Notes: generated from the letters alone by a model not told the origin. Numbered from the stretch's first letter, positions 36,096 to 44,812 are shown. The stretch: DNA of 64,000 bases from Pseudoflavonifractor sp. MSJ-30 (GCF_018918045.1 NZ_JAHLPU010000034.1:1-64000); one strand, 5' to 3'. Numbers and translations: made by a program.

Positions 36096-37454
36096 TTACA
36101 GCCTTTCCGCCGCCCTGTTCCAGTTCAGGCGGAAGATGTAGATAACGAAGAGAATGCAGCTGACCGTCCAGGTCAGGGGGTAGGCCCAGGAGATCATGCG
36201 GAATTCGTGGATGAATTGCAGAATGACCGTCACATAGATGCTCCGCAGCACGCACCAGCAGCCCAGCATGACCACCATAGGCACCGTGGATTTGCCGCAG
36301 CCCCGGAGAACGCCGGCCGCGCAGTGGGCCAAGGCCAGCATGCAGTAAAAGAGCGTGTCAATTCGCGCGTGGATAATGCCGTAGACGATGGCCTCCGGAT
36401 CGCTGATAAAGAGCTTCAGCAGCTGCGGAATCGAGATGTACAGGATAATGCCAATGATTTCCGCCGCGATCATAGCGGAGAGAACGCCGAAAAGAGAGCC
36501 TTTCTTGGCCCGTTCGATGTTGCCCGCGCCCAGATTCTGGCTGACGAAGGTGGGAAGCGTCATACTCATGGCAGTCACAGGCAGGAAAGCAAAGCCTTCC
36601 ACCTTGCTGTAGGCCCCCAGGCCGCTCATGGCGTAGGCGCCGAAGGAATTGACGTTGGACTGAATGACCACATTGCCAAGACCGATCACAGCGTTCTGGA
36701 CGCCCGTTGGCAATCCCTGCCGGATGATCCGGGACATCATCTCTTTGTCCCAGCGGATAAGGCGCGGATTCAGGCGCAGGTGCTCCTCCGGCTCCCGGAG
36801 CATCCGGACAAGACACAGCACCACGCTGAGGCCCTGCGCAATGACCGTTGCCACGGCAGCGCCGGTGACGTCCCAGTGGAACACGGCTACAAACAGCAGA
36901 TCCAGCACCACGTTCGTCGCGGAGGAAATGCCCAGGTAGTACAGCGGCCGCAGGCTGTCGCCCTGGGCCTGCATGATGGACATGCAGATGTTGTACAGCA
37001 CGATGGTGGTCACACCGCCGAAGTACACCCGGAAATACTGCAAGGAGTAAGGAAGCACATCCTCCGGGGTTTTCATCCAGACCAGCATCCTGGGCACAAT
37101 CAACAATCCCGCCACTGTGGCAATGACAGAGGCGGCAATGCCGAAAAAGAAGTCCGTATGGATGGCTTTTTGGGTGTTCGCCTTGTCCTGGGCGCCGAAG
37201 TAGCGGGAGATGACCACGCCGCCGCCGACACCGATGCCGCTGAAAAAGCCGATAATCATAAAGGTCAGATTGCCGCCGCTGCTGACAGCGGCGAAGGCAT
37301 TGTTGCTTGCAAAATTGCCAATGACCCAGGCGTCCGCCATATTGTAAAACTGCTGCAGAAGCTGCCCCAGGAACAGGGGCAGCGCAAAGCGCAGAATGGA
37401 GTCCGGGATGCTGCCGGAGGTCAGAGATTGGACCTTTTTCAATTGGGTGTTCAT
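36096..37454 (-). CDS. MATE-family multidrug/Na+ antiporter
   Basis: A 452-residue membrane protein with twelve predicted helices. The first repeat contains LPLFLGQLLQQFYNMADAW and the second LPTGVQNAVIGLGNV, as in the MATE family that exports cationic drugs. It ends 8 bp from the MITE-like element. It may be co-transcribed with coaBC, 59 bp upstream, although a hairpin lies between them. GGAAATGGA precedes the ATG. Substrate not predictable. Confidence 0.92.
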   Translation of the reverse strand: MNTQLKKVQSLTSGSIPDSILRFALPLFLGQLLQQFYNMADAWVIGNFASNNAFAAVSSGGNLTFMIIGFFSGIGVGGGVVISRYFGAQDKANTQKAIHTDFFFGIAASVIATVAGLLIVPRMLVWMKTPEDVLPYSLQYFRVYFGGVTTIVLYNICMSIMQAQGDSLRPLYYLGISSATNVVLDLLFVAVFHWDVTGAAVATVIAQGLSVVLCLVRMLREPEEHLRLNPRLIRWDKEMMSRIIRQGLPTGVQNAVIGLGNVVIQSNVNSFGAYAMSGLGAYSKVEGFAFLPVTAMSMTLPTFVSQNLGAGNIERAKKGSLFGVLSAMIAAEIIGIILYISIPQLLKLFISDPEAIVYGIIHARIDTLFYCMLALAHCAAGVLRGCGKSTVPMVVMLGCWCVLRSIYVTVILQFIHEFRMISWAYPLTWTVSCILFVIYIFRLNWNRAAERL

Positions 37455-37481
37455 TCCATTTCCTTTCTGTATCCGTGATTC

Positions 37482-37507
37482 ACGCCCCTGCCTGAAAGCA
37501 GGGGCGT
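37482..37507. other. GC-rich hairpin between coaBC and the MATE gene
   Basis: A perfect 10-bp inverted repeat (ACGCCCCTGC with GCAGGGGCGT, 6-base loop) just after the coaBC stop. There is no T-run on the transcribed strand, so it is not a classical terminator. Confidence 0.55.
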
Positions 37508-37513
37508 AAACAA

Positions 37514-38713
37514 TTATTTCCGTCTCTCCAGAATGGCGTCCAGCAGTTGGGATGCCACCTGATCCTTGCCCATAAGGGGCAGCTCCCGGATACCGTCGGC
37601 GGTCAGGATAGTAACCACATTGGTGTCCACGCCGAAGCCCGCGCCTGCTACCTTCAGATTGTTGGCAGCAATCATATCCAGATGCTTTTTCGCAAGCTTT
37701 TTCTTGGAATTCTCCACCATGTCCCGGGTCTCCATAGAGAAGCCGCAGACAAACAGGCCCGGATGCCGATGCTCAGCTACCCAGCCTAAGATATCATCCG
37801 TCCGCTCCAGAGGGATAGACATGTCGCCGGGCTGTTTTTTGATTTTGTCCTCGGCGACGTTGGCGGGCCGATAGTCAGCCACGGCTGCGGCTTTTATCAA
37901 AATATCCGTTTCCGGCAAGGCTGTTTGCACTGCCTCAAACATATCTCTGGCGGAGACCACATCCACCGTTTTGACACCGGGTACAGGTTTTAGCGCCGTA
38001 GGGCCGGAGATCAGGGTCACGTCAGCTCCCCGCAGCATGGCCTCTCTGGCGATGGCATAGCCCATGCGGCCGGTGGAATGGTTGGTGAGGTAACGCACGG
38101 GGTCCAGCGCCTCCTGCGTTGGGCCCGCGGTAACGGTGACCTGCAGCCCCGCCATATCCTTTTCCCGGGCCAGCTCCATGGCAATGCAGTCCAGAAGTGT
38201 TTCCGGTTCCGGCAGCTTGCCGCTACCAACGTCCTTGCAGGCCAGCATTCCCACGGCAGGTTCGATGATTCCAAAGCCATACCGCTTCAGCCTGGCAATG
38301 TTATCCTGAGTAATGGGGTTTTCCAGCATGGCCGTATTCATTGCCGGGGCCACCAGCTTTTTGCATTTTGCGGCCAGCACCGTAGTCGTCAGCATATCGT
38401 CCGCCAGACCGTTTGCCAGCTTCGCGATGACGTTGGCAGTAGCGGGGGCGATCAGAATCAGATCCGCCGCCTTCGCCAGAGAGATGTGCTTCACATCATA
38501 CTGAAAGTCCCTTGCGAAGGTGTCTACCACGCACCGATTGTTGGTCAAGGTTTCGAAGGTCAAGGGGGTAATGAATTTTGTGGCGTTCTCCGTCATTATG
38601 ACATGCACCGTGGCCCCCGCTTTGCGCAGGCCTGAGGCGACATTCGCCATCTTGTAGGCTGCGATGCCGCCGGTAACGCCGAGAAGCACGCATTTCCCCT
38701 GTAAATTTTCCAT
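37514..38713 (-). CDS. coaBC: CoaBC, phosphopantothenoylcysteine synthetase/decarboxylase
   Basis: A 399-residue bifunctional enzyme. The N-terminal CoaC flavoprotein part has GVTGGIAAYK, the catalytic histidine region DVKHISLAKAAD and the PAMN motif. The C-terminal CoaB part has TAGPTQEALDPVR, NHSTGRMG and the KIKKQ loop. It joins phosphopantothenate with cysteine and decarboxylates the product on the way to coenzyme A. The ATG at 38713 follows AAGGG; the frame running far upstream crosses the divergent coaX gene and is not used. It is divergent from coaX. Confidence 0.96.
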   Translation of the reverse strand: MENLQGKCVLLGVTGGIAAYKMANVASGLRKAGATVHVIMTENATKFITPLTFETLTNNRCVVDTFARDFQYDVKHISLAKAADLILIAPATANVIAKLANGLADDMLTTTVLAAKCKKLVAPAMNTAMLENPITQDNIARLKRYGFGIIEPAVGMLACKDVGSGKLPEPETLLDCIAMELAREKDMAGLQVTVTAGPTQEALDPVRYLTNHSTGRMGYAIAREAMLRGADVTLISGPTALKPVPGVKTVDVVSARDMFEAVQTALPETDILIKAAAVADYRPANVAEDKIKKQPGDMSIPLERTDDILGWVAEHRHPGLFVCGFSMETRDMVENSKKKLAKKHLDMIAANNLKVAGAGFGVDTNVVTILTADGIRELPLMGKDQVASQLLDAILERRK

Positions 38714-38743
38714 AATATCCCTTCCTGCTTTCTGATTATATAA

Positions 38744-38808
38744 AGTATACCAAAGAAATGGAGAATTTGCAACAGGGTATTGCCAACGGGGAAAAAGCCG
38801 GGTATAAT
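38744..38808. promoter_or_regulatory. Back-to-back promoters of coaBC and coaX
   Basis: For coaBC on the minus strand: TTGCAA (38767-38772) and TATACT (38744-38749), 17-bp spacer. For coaX on the plus strand: TTGCCA (38780-38785) and TATAAT (38803-38808), 17-bp spacer. The two -35 boxes are only 7 bp apart, so expression of the two CoA genes is likely to be linked. Confidence 0.8.
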
Positions 38809-38869
38809 AATCGCAGCAGCCCACGGCCTTTCGCTTGCCGGGGTGAGCCTTCCGACAGGGGAATACTAT

Positions 38870-39658
38870 ATGATTCTGGTAGTTGACATCGGCAATACCA
38901 CGGTTTCTTTCGGCGGCATTGAAATCAGTGACCGCAATGGGTACCGTGTGGATTTTACCACCAAGCTGGACACAAACTGCACCTGGGACACGGCGGACTA
39001 TACCATCCGACTCCTGAAAAAGCTGCGGCTTCTTGGAAAAGAAACCGCCGAATTCTCCGGCATCGTGATCTCCAGTGTTGTGCCCAGGGTCTTGGACGTA
39101 GTTCGGGAGGCATTGAACTCCATATTTGGCCTGGAACCTTTGGTCGTTACCTGCGAAAGCAGATTGGGACTGACTCTGGATGTACCGGAGCCTCAGAAAC
39201 TGGGCCGGGACCGTCTGGCAGACAGCGCCTGGGCGGCTGCCAACTATCCCCTTCCTGTGGTGACGGCAGATTTGGGCACGGCGACAACCTTTAACGTGAT
39301 TAAAGCGGGCGGCGTTTTCTGCGGCGGCGTTATTGCGGCGGGTATGGAAACCGGATTGAAGGCGCTTGGAATCCACACAGCCCAGCTGCCCAAACTGGAA
39401 CTGCGGGCCCCGGAACAAGTCATCGGCAAGAATACTGAGGCATGCATGCTCTCCGGCGCGGTCATCGGCACCGCGGCACTGTTGGATGGCATCGTCACAG
39501 CCATTGAGCAGGAACTCGGGGAACCCGTCAGCTTTGTAATCACCGGCGGCGGCGCGGCATATGTGGACAAACTGGTGCGTCATCCGCATAGTTATGATCC
39601 GAATATGATTCTCAAGGGCCTTGCTTATCTCTATCAGCTTAATAAAGCGGAAAATTAA
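38870..39658 (+). CDS. coaX: CoaX, type III pantothenate kinase
   Basis: A 262-residue kinase of the acetate/sugar kinase fold. The phosphate loop DIGNTT is at residues 6-11, followed by WAAANYPLPVVTADLGTATT-type segments (D and GTATT) and the C-terminal ITGGGAAY. Type III enzymes make phosphopantothenate and are not inhibited by CoA. The ATG at 38870 has AGGGG upstream; the longer frame from 38780 lies over the promoter. Next come coaBC (divergent) and an ECF S component, all for CoA. Confidence 0.96.
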   Translation: MILVVDIGNTTVSFGGIEISDRNGYRVDFTTKLDTNCTWDTADYTIRLLKKLRLLGKETAEFSGIVISSVVPRVLDVVREALNSIFGLEPLVVTCESRLGLTLDVPEPQKLGRDRLADSAWAAANYPLPVVTADLGTATTFNVIKAGGVFCGGVIAAGMETGLKALGIHTAQLPKLELRAPEQVIGKNTEACMLSGAVIGTAALLDGIVTAIEQELGEPVSFVITGGGAAYVDKLVRHPHSYDPNMILKGLAYLYQLNKAEN

Positions 39659-39660
39659 TC

Positions 39661-39828
39661 TTGCATTTCACGGAAAGCCTGTTATAATTAGGATGTTTGC
39701 GGCCAACGCCAGACATCCGCGCTGTATCCCGTTCCGGGAACGGCAGCGGAGGAAAAGAGCGTTGCCGCGGCAAATAAACAATGCGTTGTATCCGGCAAAG
39801 GACGGAACGACAGCAGGAGGAATTGAAT
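39661..39828 (+). promoter_or_regulatory. Promoter and structured leader of the ECF S component gene
   Basis: TTGCAT (39661-39666) and TATAAT (39683-39688), 16-bp spacer. The leader of about 135 nt can form several stems: GATGT...ACATC (about 39693-39718), a CCGTTCC/GGAACGG hairpin (about 39729-39743) and a GCGTTG...CAATGC pairing. It could be a regulatory RNA, but I could not match it to a known riboswitch class. Confidence 0.55.
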
Positions 39829-40443
39829 ATGAAAACCACAAGTACGAGCGTTCAGAGACTGACGAAGCTTGCGTTGCTGCTGGCCATTGAGCTGGCTATG
39901 CGGGCCATTGGGCTGGACTCCATTATGATTGGGCCACTGAAAATGAGCTTTTTGACCCTGCCCATTGCGGTTGCCGCAATGCTCTGCGGGCCGCTGGAAA
40001 GCATGGCTCTGGGTGCGGTCTTTGGCATTCTGAGCCTGACAGACGCCATTACCGGCCGCTCTCCGATGACGGGTACTTTTTTCGCCCTGAGTCCTGTGCA
40101 CACGGTGATTCTGTGTGTAGGTATGCGGATGCTCATGGGCCTTTGCTGCGGCTATGCGTATAAGCTCTGCCGCAAAGCGGATGTCAAGGGTACCTGGAGC
40201 TATTTTGTAGGCGCTGTCAGCGCGCCTCTGCTGAACACCCTGTTCTTCATGGGCTACATCGTGCTTGTTTTTTATCGCACGGATTACATCCAGGCATTGG
40301 TCAGCAAACTGGGAGCTGCGAATCCGCTGATGTTCGTGGTGCTTCTGGTAGGCGTTCAGGGACTCATTGAAGCCGGCACCTGCGGCGTCCTGGGCGGTGT
40401 TCTGGGCAAGACCCTGGATTCCGTACTGAAGCGGCAGAATTGA
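39829..40443 (+). CDS. ECF transporter S component, probably for pantothenate
   Basis: A 204-residue membrane protein with about six helices and the typical S-component N-terminus (TSVQRLTKLALLLAIELAMR). It would bind a vitamin and dock to a shared ECF energising module encoded elsewhere. The neighbours coaX and coaBC suggest pantothenate (PanT-like), which is inference from context. The ATG at 39829 follows AGGAGG; the upstream part of the frame lies in the leader. Confidence 0.75.
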   Translation: MKTTSTSVQRLTKLALLLAIELAMRAIGLDSIMIGPLKMSFLTLPIAVAAMLCGPLESMALGAVFGILSLTDAITGRSPMTGTFFALSPVHTVILCVGMRMLMGLCCGYAYKLCRKADVKGTWSYFVGAVSAPLLNTLFFMGYIVLVFYRTDYIQALVSKLGAANPLMFVVLLVGVQGLIEAGTCGVLGGVLGKTLDSVLKRQN

Positions 40444-40452
40444 AGAAACAGA

Positions 40453-40482
40453 AGACACCCGGAATTCCGGGTGTCTCTTTTT
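40453..40482 (+). terminator. Terminator after the ECF S component gene
   Basis: A perfect 10-bp stem (AGACACCCGG with CCGGGTGTCT, AATT loop) followed by CTTTTT. Confidence 0.92.
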
Positions 40483-40567
40483 GCATGATATGGAATTCTT
40501 TACAGCGGTATTCCTTCCGTAGCTTTTGCGGAAAACATCCGTCAAAAGGACTATTCCAAAAAACCAA

Positions 40568-40610
40568 ACACAGCGGGACGGCAGCTTGCCGTCCCGCTGT
40601 GTTTTCTTTT
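40568..40610. terminator. Bidirectional terminator before the DivIVA-domain gene end
   Basis: A perfect 16-bp stem (ACACAGCGGGACGGCA and its complement, 3-base loop) with T-rich flanks on both strands. It ends the minus-strand DivIVA transcript. Confidence 0.9.
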
Positions 40611-40629
40611 ACAACGGTCCTTAAAACTG

Positions 40630-41121
40630 TTACTTACGCTTCGCCCGAAGGGTATCGGAGAACTTTTTCAGAGAGTCCTTTGCCGCGGCGCCAACCTCCG
40701 CCAGCCGATTCTGGGGCTGGGCCTCCAGACTTTTTTCCAAAGTCCTGCTGCGCTGTTCCGCCTGAACCGCGTCCGCCTGTGCGGCGGCCAGAGCGGAACG
40801 CATACGCTCCAGCTCAGCGTTCAGCTGCGAGGAGCGAAGTTCTTCCGCACGGAGAGCCTCTCTGGTCTGCGTGAGCTGCGTTTCCAAAGTCTGACTTTCC
40901 CGGCGCACATCCTCCAGTTCGGCGGTCAGCAGCGCAAGCCGCCGTGCCTGATCCGCATTTTCCCGAAGCTCCTGCTGCAGTCTCTTTTCGGCATTCTCCT
41001 GTTCCAGATCCCGGCGGCGGAACATCCCCTCCATCTGTTCCAGGAAAGAATCCACCTCCGCCATATTGTATCCCCGCAGGGTCCGGGAAAACTCCACTTC
41101 TCTGACAATATCCGCGTCCAT
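40630..41121 (-). CDS. DivIVA-domain coiled-coil protein
   Basis: A 163-residue protein. The N-terminus IVREVEFSRTLRGYNMAEVDSFLEQM-like region (about 4-28) matches the membrane-curvature-sensing DivIVA domain (GYN then VD). It is followed by a long heptad-rich coiled coil (about 35-140) and a basic C-terminus ending KRK. It may help to position division or wall-synthesis proteins. The ATG at 41121 sits 6 bp after AGAGGG, a better spacing than the ATG two codons earlier. It is in line with the deacetylase-like gene 23 bp upstream. Confidence 0.8.
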   Translation of the reverse strand: MDADIVREVEFSRTLRGYNMAEVDSFLEQMEGMFRRRDLEQENAEKRLQQELRENADQARRLALLTAELEDVRRESQTLETQLTQTREALRAEELRSSQLNAELERMRSALAAAQADAVQAEQRSRTLEKSLEAQPQNRLAEVGAAAKDSLKKFSDTLRAKRK

Positions 41122-41144
41122 TGTCATCCCTCTGCTTTCTCCTG

Positions 41145-43238
41145 TTAGTTGGGAACATTGCCGCGGCTGGCCACGTCCAGCACCACGTTGCAGTCAAAGT
41201 AGTTTGTGAAGAGGTTGTTGTGCCAGGCCATGGCGTTGCCCGTAACCATCAGACGGTTCTGGTGGACATAGGTGATGTTGATCTCGGTCTTGATCTCCTG
41301 GGCCGCGCCGATAAAGTAACGGTAGCCCTGACCATAGAGCACATCAAACTTGTTGCCGGAATAGTCGTCCATATCCACACCCTGGGCAAAGATGATGGTA
41401 TCCACATCTCCCAGTACAGGGATTGCCTGGTTGGTGAAGTTCTGAATATCCGTCCGGATCTCATTGACGCTCATGGTCCGGTAGTTTTTGTTGGCGTAGG
41501 TATAGCAGGCGATGGTATAGCCCTTCTCCCGCAGTGCGTCCACAACCACCTTGGCCTGGGCCACCTGCTGATCCCGGTACTCCTGGCCCTTGGTGGCCAC
41601 ATAGGAGCTGTCGGTACGGTAGCCGAAGACGCCCTCGGAGCCGGAGACGGCCAGCGTCGCCCGGGAGCCCTTATAGACAAAGTCCGGGTGAGCCTTGATA
41701 AAGGTCTCCAGGATAGGCACCAGATCGTAGTCGCCCGTCAGGGTCTGGTTGCTGCTGTCCACATACTCTGCCTTGATATCGCCGTTGCCGTCCACCACCA
41801 GCCTGGTTGCAAAGCCGTCGCCGCCGGCGTCCGGCTCGCCGTCATCGTTGCCGTCGATCATATAGTTGAAATAGTTCACCATGGTCTCGGAGATCATGAC
41901 GGGCTTTTTGCCCTCTGGCAGATAGATGGAATTATAGGAGAAATTCATGGTACCGGTCAGGTCCTGATTGCTGGCCACAAAGCTCTTCATATCCACCAGA
42001 ACATAGCCGTTGTTATACAGCTGCTCCAGGATCTTGGAGAATTCCCCGGCGGTCACGAAGTTTTTGTTGTACAGTCCGCCGAACTCCTTGTCCGCATAGG
42101 CCCGCTGGGGGTCGTTGATCAGCACATGGAAGGACAGGTTGGGAATGGCGTTCACGTCCTTCCACTCCACCAGCTTGGACTTCTCATTCATATAGGCGGA
42201 CTTCTTCGCCGTCAGCTCATTCTTGACGTCGTCAGAGGTGTCGGTCAGACTTTCCAGCACGGCAATGGCGCCGTCATAGTCATATTCCGTAGCCTTCAGC
42301 TCAGCCTCCGCCAGCAGCTGCTGGTAAGCGGCAGCCGCCTCGTCCGCCTGCTGCTGGGCAGCAATAGAGGACTGTTTGGCCGCCTCGTCCTTGACCTTCT
42401 TATTCTTGAAGCCATTGGTGATCGCGCCGACCACGAAGGACAGAATCAGAATCAGCGCCACGCCCGCAATGATCGCGGGCAGATAGGCCTCCTTGAAGAT
42501 CTGCTCTCTGGTGGGCTTTCTTCTTCTGCGGCGGCGGCCGTTCTCATCCACATACTCCTGATCCGGCTCGTTGCGCCGGTTGATGGGCTCCATATACCAA
42601 TCCAAAAATTTGGAGAGGAGGCCCGGCTTGGAAGGTTTCCGGGTGCGTTCCTTCTTCTCAGGTTCGCTCCCCTTCTCCGTACCCGCGGCGCTCCGAGGCT
42701 TCTTTTTGAAGAACTTGGAAAGGTTCAGTTTCTTCCGGTCCTCCCGGGTGCTGGGCTCGTCCACAGGCTCCACGCCCTGGGGATAGGGGTCCACATCCGG
42801 GTCGTATTCGCCGCCCTCCTCCGGGGCATAATCCTCGGGAGAATAGCTGTCCTGGGTATAGGCATCCGGGTCATAGCCGTCGGGATCAAAGCCCTCGTCG
42901 GCGGCCTGCCGGCGGTCGCGCTTGGGAAAATACAAATCCTCCCCCAGGTCCTCGCTCTCATTATAGTCGGCATCATCCGCGGTCTGACCGGTGCCGTCCC
43001 CATCGGAATAGGGGTCGAAGGTATCCTCGCTCCGAGCCTTCTCTTCCTCCATGTTGTAATCCTGGAAGTCCGCCGCGTCACCGCCGTCCTCCCCCAGAAT
43101 ATCCGACAAATTCAGATCATCATCGTCAAACTGCGACATATCAAAATCCCCGGGATCGTCACTGCCCAGGAACTCCTCCGGGTCAAAACCCATATCCTTG
43201 TCAAAATCAAAATCGACGTCAAAATCGTTCTTATCCAT
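41145..43238 (-). CDS. Membrane-anchored polysaccharide-deacetylase-like protein, probably non-catalytic
   Basis: A 697-residue protein in four parts: a very acidic, Asp/Tyr-rich cytoplasmic domain (about 1-165, with repeats such as FDPDGYDPDAY), a basic linker (about 166-250, ending in a run of arginines), one membrane helix (about 252-275), then a coiled coil (280-330) and an outside domain that resembles NodB-type deacetylases. Where active enzymes have TFDD, this protein reads GKKPVMISETMVNYF; where they have H-x3-H, it reads CYTYANKNYR. The metal ligands therefore appear to be lost. Co-transcription with a DivIVA-domain gene hints at a role in wall growth or division. Function is unknown. 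Confidence 0.65.
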   Translation of the reverse strand: MDKNDFDVDFDFDKDMGFDPEEFLGSDDPGDFDMSQFDDDDLNLSDILGEDGGDAADFQDYNMEEEKARSEDTFDPYSDGDGTGQTADDADYNESEDLGEDLYFPKRDRRQAADEGFDPDGYDPDAYTQDSYSPEDYAPEEGGEYDPDVDPYPQGVEPVDEPSTREDRKKLNLSKFFKKKPRSAAGTEKGSEPEKKERTRKPSKPGLLSKFLDWYMEPINRRNEPDQEYVDENGRRRRRRKPTREQIFKEAYLPAIIAGVALILILSFVVGAITNGFKNKKVKDEAAKQSSIAAQQQADEAAAAYQQLLAEAELKATEYDYDGAIAVLESLTDTSDDVKNELTAKKSAYMNEKSKLVEWKDVNAIPNLSFHVLINDPQRAYADKEFGGLYNKNFVTAGEFSKILEQLYNNGYVLVDMKSFVASNQDLTGTMNFSYNSIYLPEGKKPVMISETMVNYFNYMIDGNDDGEPDAGGDGFATRLVVDGNGDIKAEYVDSSNQTLTGDYDLVPILETFIKAHPDFVYKGSRATLAVSGSEGVFGYRTDSSYVATKGQEYRDQQVAQAKVVVDALREKGYTIACYTYANKNYRTMSVNEIRTDIQNFTNQAIPVLGDVDTIIFAQGVDMDDYSGNKFDVLYGQGYRYFIGAAQEIKTEINITYVHQNRLMVTGNAMAWHNNLFTNYFDCNVVLDVASRGNVPN

Positions 43239-43271
43239 GGCAAATCCCTACCTTATGGTATAGTCAATGAT

Positions 43272-43300
43272 ATTCTATCATTCCTGCCGAAAAAAAGCAA
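43272..43300 (-). promoter_or_regulatory. SigA promoter of the deacetylase-like gene
   Basis: On the minus strand TTGCTT (43295-43300) and TAGAAT (43272-43277) with a 17-bp spacer, 34 bp before the start codon. Confidence 0.7.
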
Positions 43301-43366
43301 GCCGAATTGACATAAAACATGTTTAAGAATCCATGAATCTTTTTCGGCTTCTTTCGGCGGCTTTCC

Positions 43367-43395
43367 TTGCTTTTCGACCTGTTCTGTGGTATCAT
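43367..43395 (+). promoter_or_regulatory. SigA promoter of luxS-mtnN
   Basis: TTGCTT (43367-43372) and TATCAT (43390-43395) with a 17-bp spacer, 36 bp before the luxS start. Confidence 0.65.
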
Positions 43396-43431
43396 GTCCG
43401 GGAAAATACGAAATTACCCGGAGGGTTTTCT

Positions 43432-43908
43432 ATGGAAAAAATTACCAGCTTTACCATTGACCATATCCGCCTTCAGCCCGGGCTTTACGTCTCCCGGAAA
43501 GATGCCGTGGGGACGGAGACCGTCACCACCTTCGATCTGCGGCTCACCAGCCCCAACGAGGAGCCTGTGATAAACACCGCGGAGGTGCATACCATTGAGC
43601 ACCTGGCGGCCACATTCCTGCGGAATGATCCTGTCTGGAAGGACCGCGTTCTCTACTTTGGCCCCATGGGCTGCCGGACCGGCTTCTACCTGCTGCTTGC
43701 GGGAGATCTCTCCTCCCGGGATGCGCTGCCTCTGGTAACGGACTGCTTCCGCTTCATCCGGGACTATCGGGGCGAGGTCCCCGGCGCCAGCCCCAGAGAC
43801 TGCGGGAACTACCTGGATATGAATCTTCCCATGGCAAACTACTGGGGCAGACGCTACACCGCTCTGCTGGAGAACATTACGGACGACCGGCTCACATACC
43901 CGGAATAA
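43432..43908 (+). CDS. luxS: LuxS, S-ribosylhomocysteine lyase
   Basis: A 158-residue metalloenzyme that cleaves S-ribosylhomocysteine to homocysteine and the AI-2 precursor DPD. The metal-binding HTIEH is at residues 53-57, the catalytic cysteine at C81 (GPMGCRTGF) and the third metal ligand at C124. The ATG follows GGAGGG; the frame further upstream overlaps the promoter. It is followed 10 bp later by mtnN, the enzyme that makes its substrate, so the pair is a complete SAH recycling operon. Confidence 0.97.
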   Translation: MEKITSFTIDHIRLQPGLYVSRKDAVGTETVTTFDLRLTSPNEEPVINTAEVHTIEHLAATFLRNDPVWKDRVLYFGPMGCRTGFYLLLAGDLSSRDALPLVTDCFRFIRDYRGEVPGASPRDCGNYLDMNLPMANYWGRRYTALLENITDDRLTYPE

Positions 43909-43918
43909 GGAGGACACT

Positions 43919-44629
43919 ATGACAAAGCTTGGAATCATCGGAGCCATGACCCAGGAGGTCGAAACCCTGGTCGCATCCATGGCCGATCACATTGCAAAAG
44001 AAATCGCCGGCAGCACCTTTTATGAAGGCACTCTGGATGGACTGCCCGCCGTCATCGTCCAGTGCGGCGTGGGCAAGGTCAACGCTGCCTTGTGCGCGCA
44101 GATCCTCTGCTCCTGCTTTGGGGTCACCCACCTGGTGAACACCGGCATTGCGGGTTCCCTTTCCAACGACTTGGACATTGCGGATCTGGTAGTCAGCCGG
44201 GACGCCATGTACCATGACTTCGACTGCGTTCACTTCGGCTACCCTTATGGAAAAGTGCCCGGTATGGATGTGATTTCCTTCCCGGCAGATGAAACCCTGA
44301 TGGCCTATGCCTTTTCTGCCGCCGAAGCCGTGAACCCCGGCCACACAAAAATCGGCAGAGTGGCCAGCGGCGACCAGTTCATCGCCAGCAAGGAAACGAA
44401 AGATTCTATCATCGAGAAAACCCATGCCCTCTGCACCGAAATGGAAGGCACCGCCATCGCCCAGACAGCCTACCGCAACGGCATTCCCTTCGTGATCCTG
44501 CGGGCCATTTCCGACAAAGCTGACAACAGTGCGGAAATGGACTACCCCACCTTTGAGACTCTTTCCGCCCACCGCTGCGCGGAGGTCACCCACCGGCTGG
44601 CCAAGATGCTGCTGGAAGCGGAAAACTAA
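43919..44629 (+). CDS. mtnN: MtnN, methylthioadenosine/SAH nucleosidase
   Basis: A 236-residue nucleosidase that removes adenine from S-adenosylhomocysteine and methylthioadenosine. The N-terminal GIIGAMTQEVE, the loop NTGIAGSL and the catalytic EMEGTAIAQ and AISDKAD are typical. AAGGAGG lies before the ATG. It supplies S-ribosylhomocysteine to LuxS, encoded just upstream. Confidence 0.97.
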   Translation: MTKLGIIGAMTQEVETLVASMADHIAKEIAGSTFYEGTLDGLPAVIVQCGVGKVNAALCAQILCSCFGVTHLVNTGIAGSLSNDLDIADLVVSRDAMYHDFDCVHFGYPYGKVPGMDVISFPADETLMAYAFSAAEAVNPGHTKIGRVASGDQFIASKETKDSIIEKTHALCTEMEGTAIAQTAYRNGIPFVILRAISDKADNSAEMDYPTFETLSAHRCAEVTHRLAKMLLEAEN

Positions 44630-44671
44630 AATCCGATCTCCAGGGAAGCTCTGATTAAATCGACAAGAGCT

Positions 44672-44812
44672 GACGCTTTCCTCCGCGTCCTCCCGGCTCA
44701 GCAGTATCCGGTTCGCCAGCGTATGCAGCCTCCGGCCATAGGCCAGGTCCGTTTCGTGGATGGCCTGCGCATCCCGTGCCAGAAACAGGGCAATGATCTG
44801 TGTGTCGTCCAA
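44672..44812 (-). pseudogene. 5' remnant of an ECF sigma factor gene
   Basis: Starting from a TTG at 44812 with AGGAG 9 bp upstream, 47 codons (MDDTQIIALF to REDAEESV) are clearly related to the start of the ECF sigma gene at 27152-27712, including the ED-EE-V stretch of region 2. After that the similarity stops abruptly and the frame continues into DNA antisense to mtnN. Region 4 and most of region 2 are missing. The break lies next to AGCTCTGATTAAATC, which may be a mobile-element end. Confidence 0.7.

Noticed and set aside
36069-37478. 469-codon plus-strand frame opposite the MATE gene
   Set aside because: Low-complexity His/Asp/Gln-rich shadow frame with no domain.
39695-39828. THF (folate) riboswitch before the ECF S component gene
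   Set aside because: A short TTGTATCCG resembles the 3' end of the class, but the core GCGUUAAGUG- and GAAYGGG-type segments are missing.
41121-43310. 729-codon open frame on the plus strand over the deacetylase-like gene
   Set aside because: Antisense to a gene with promoter and ribosome binding site. The Ile/Val/His-rich composition reflects the complement of Asp and Glu codons.
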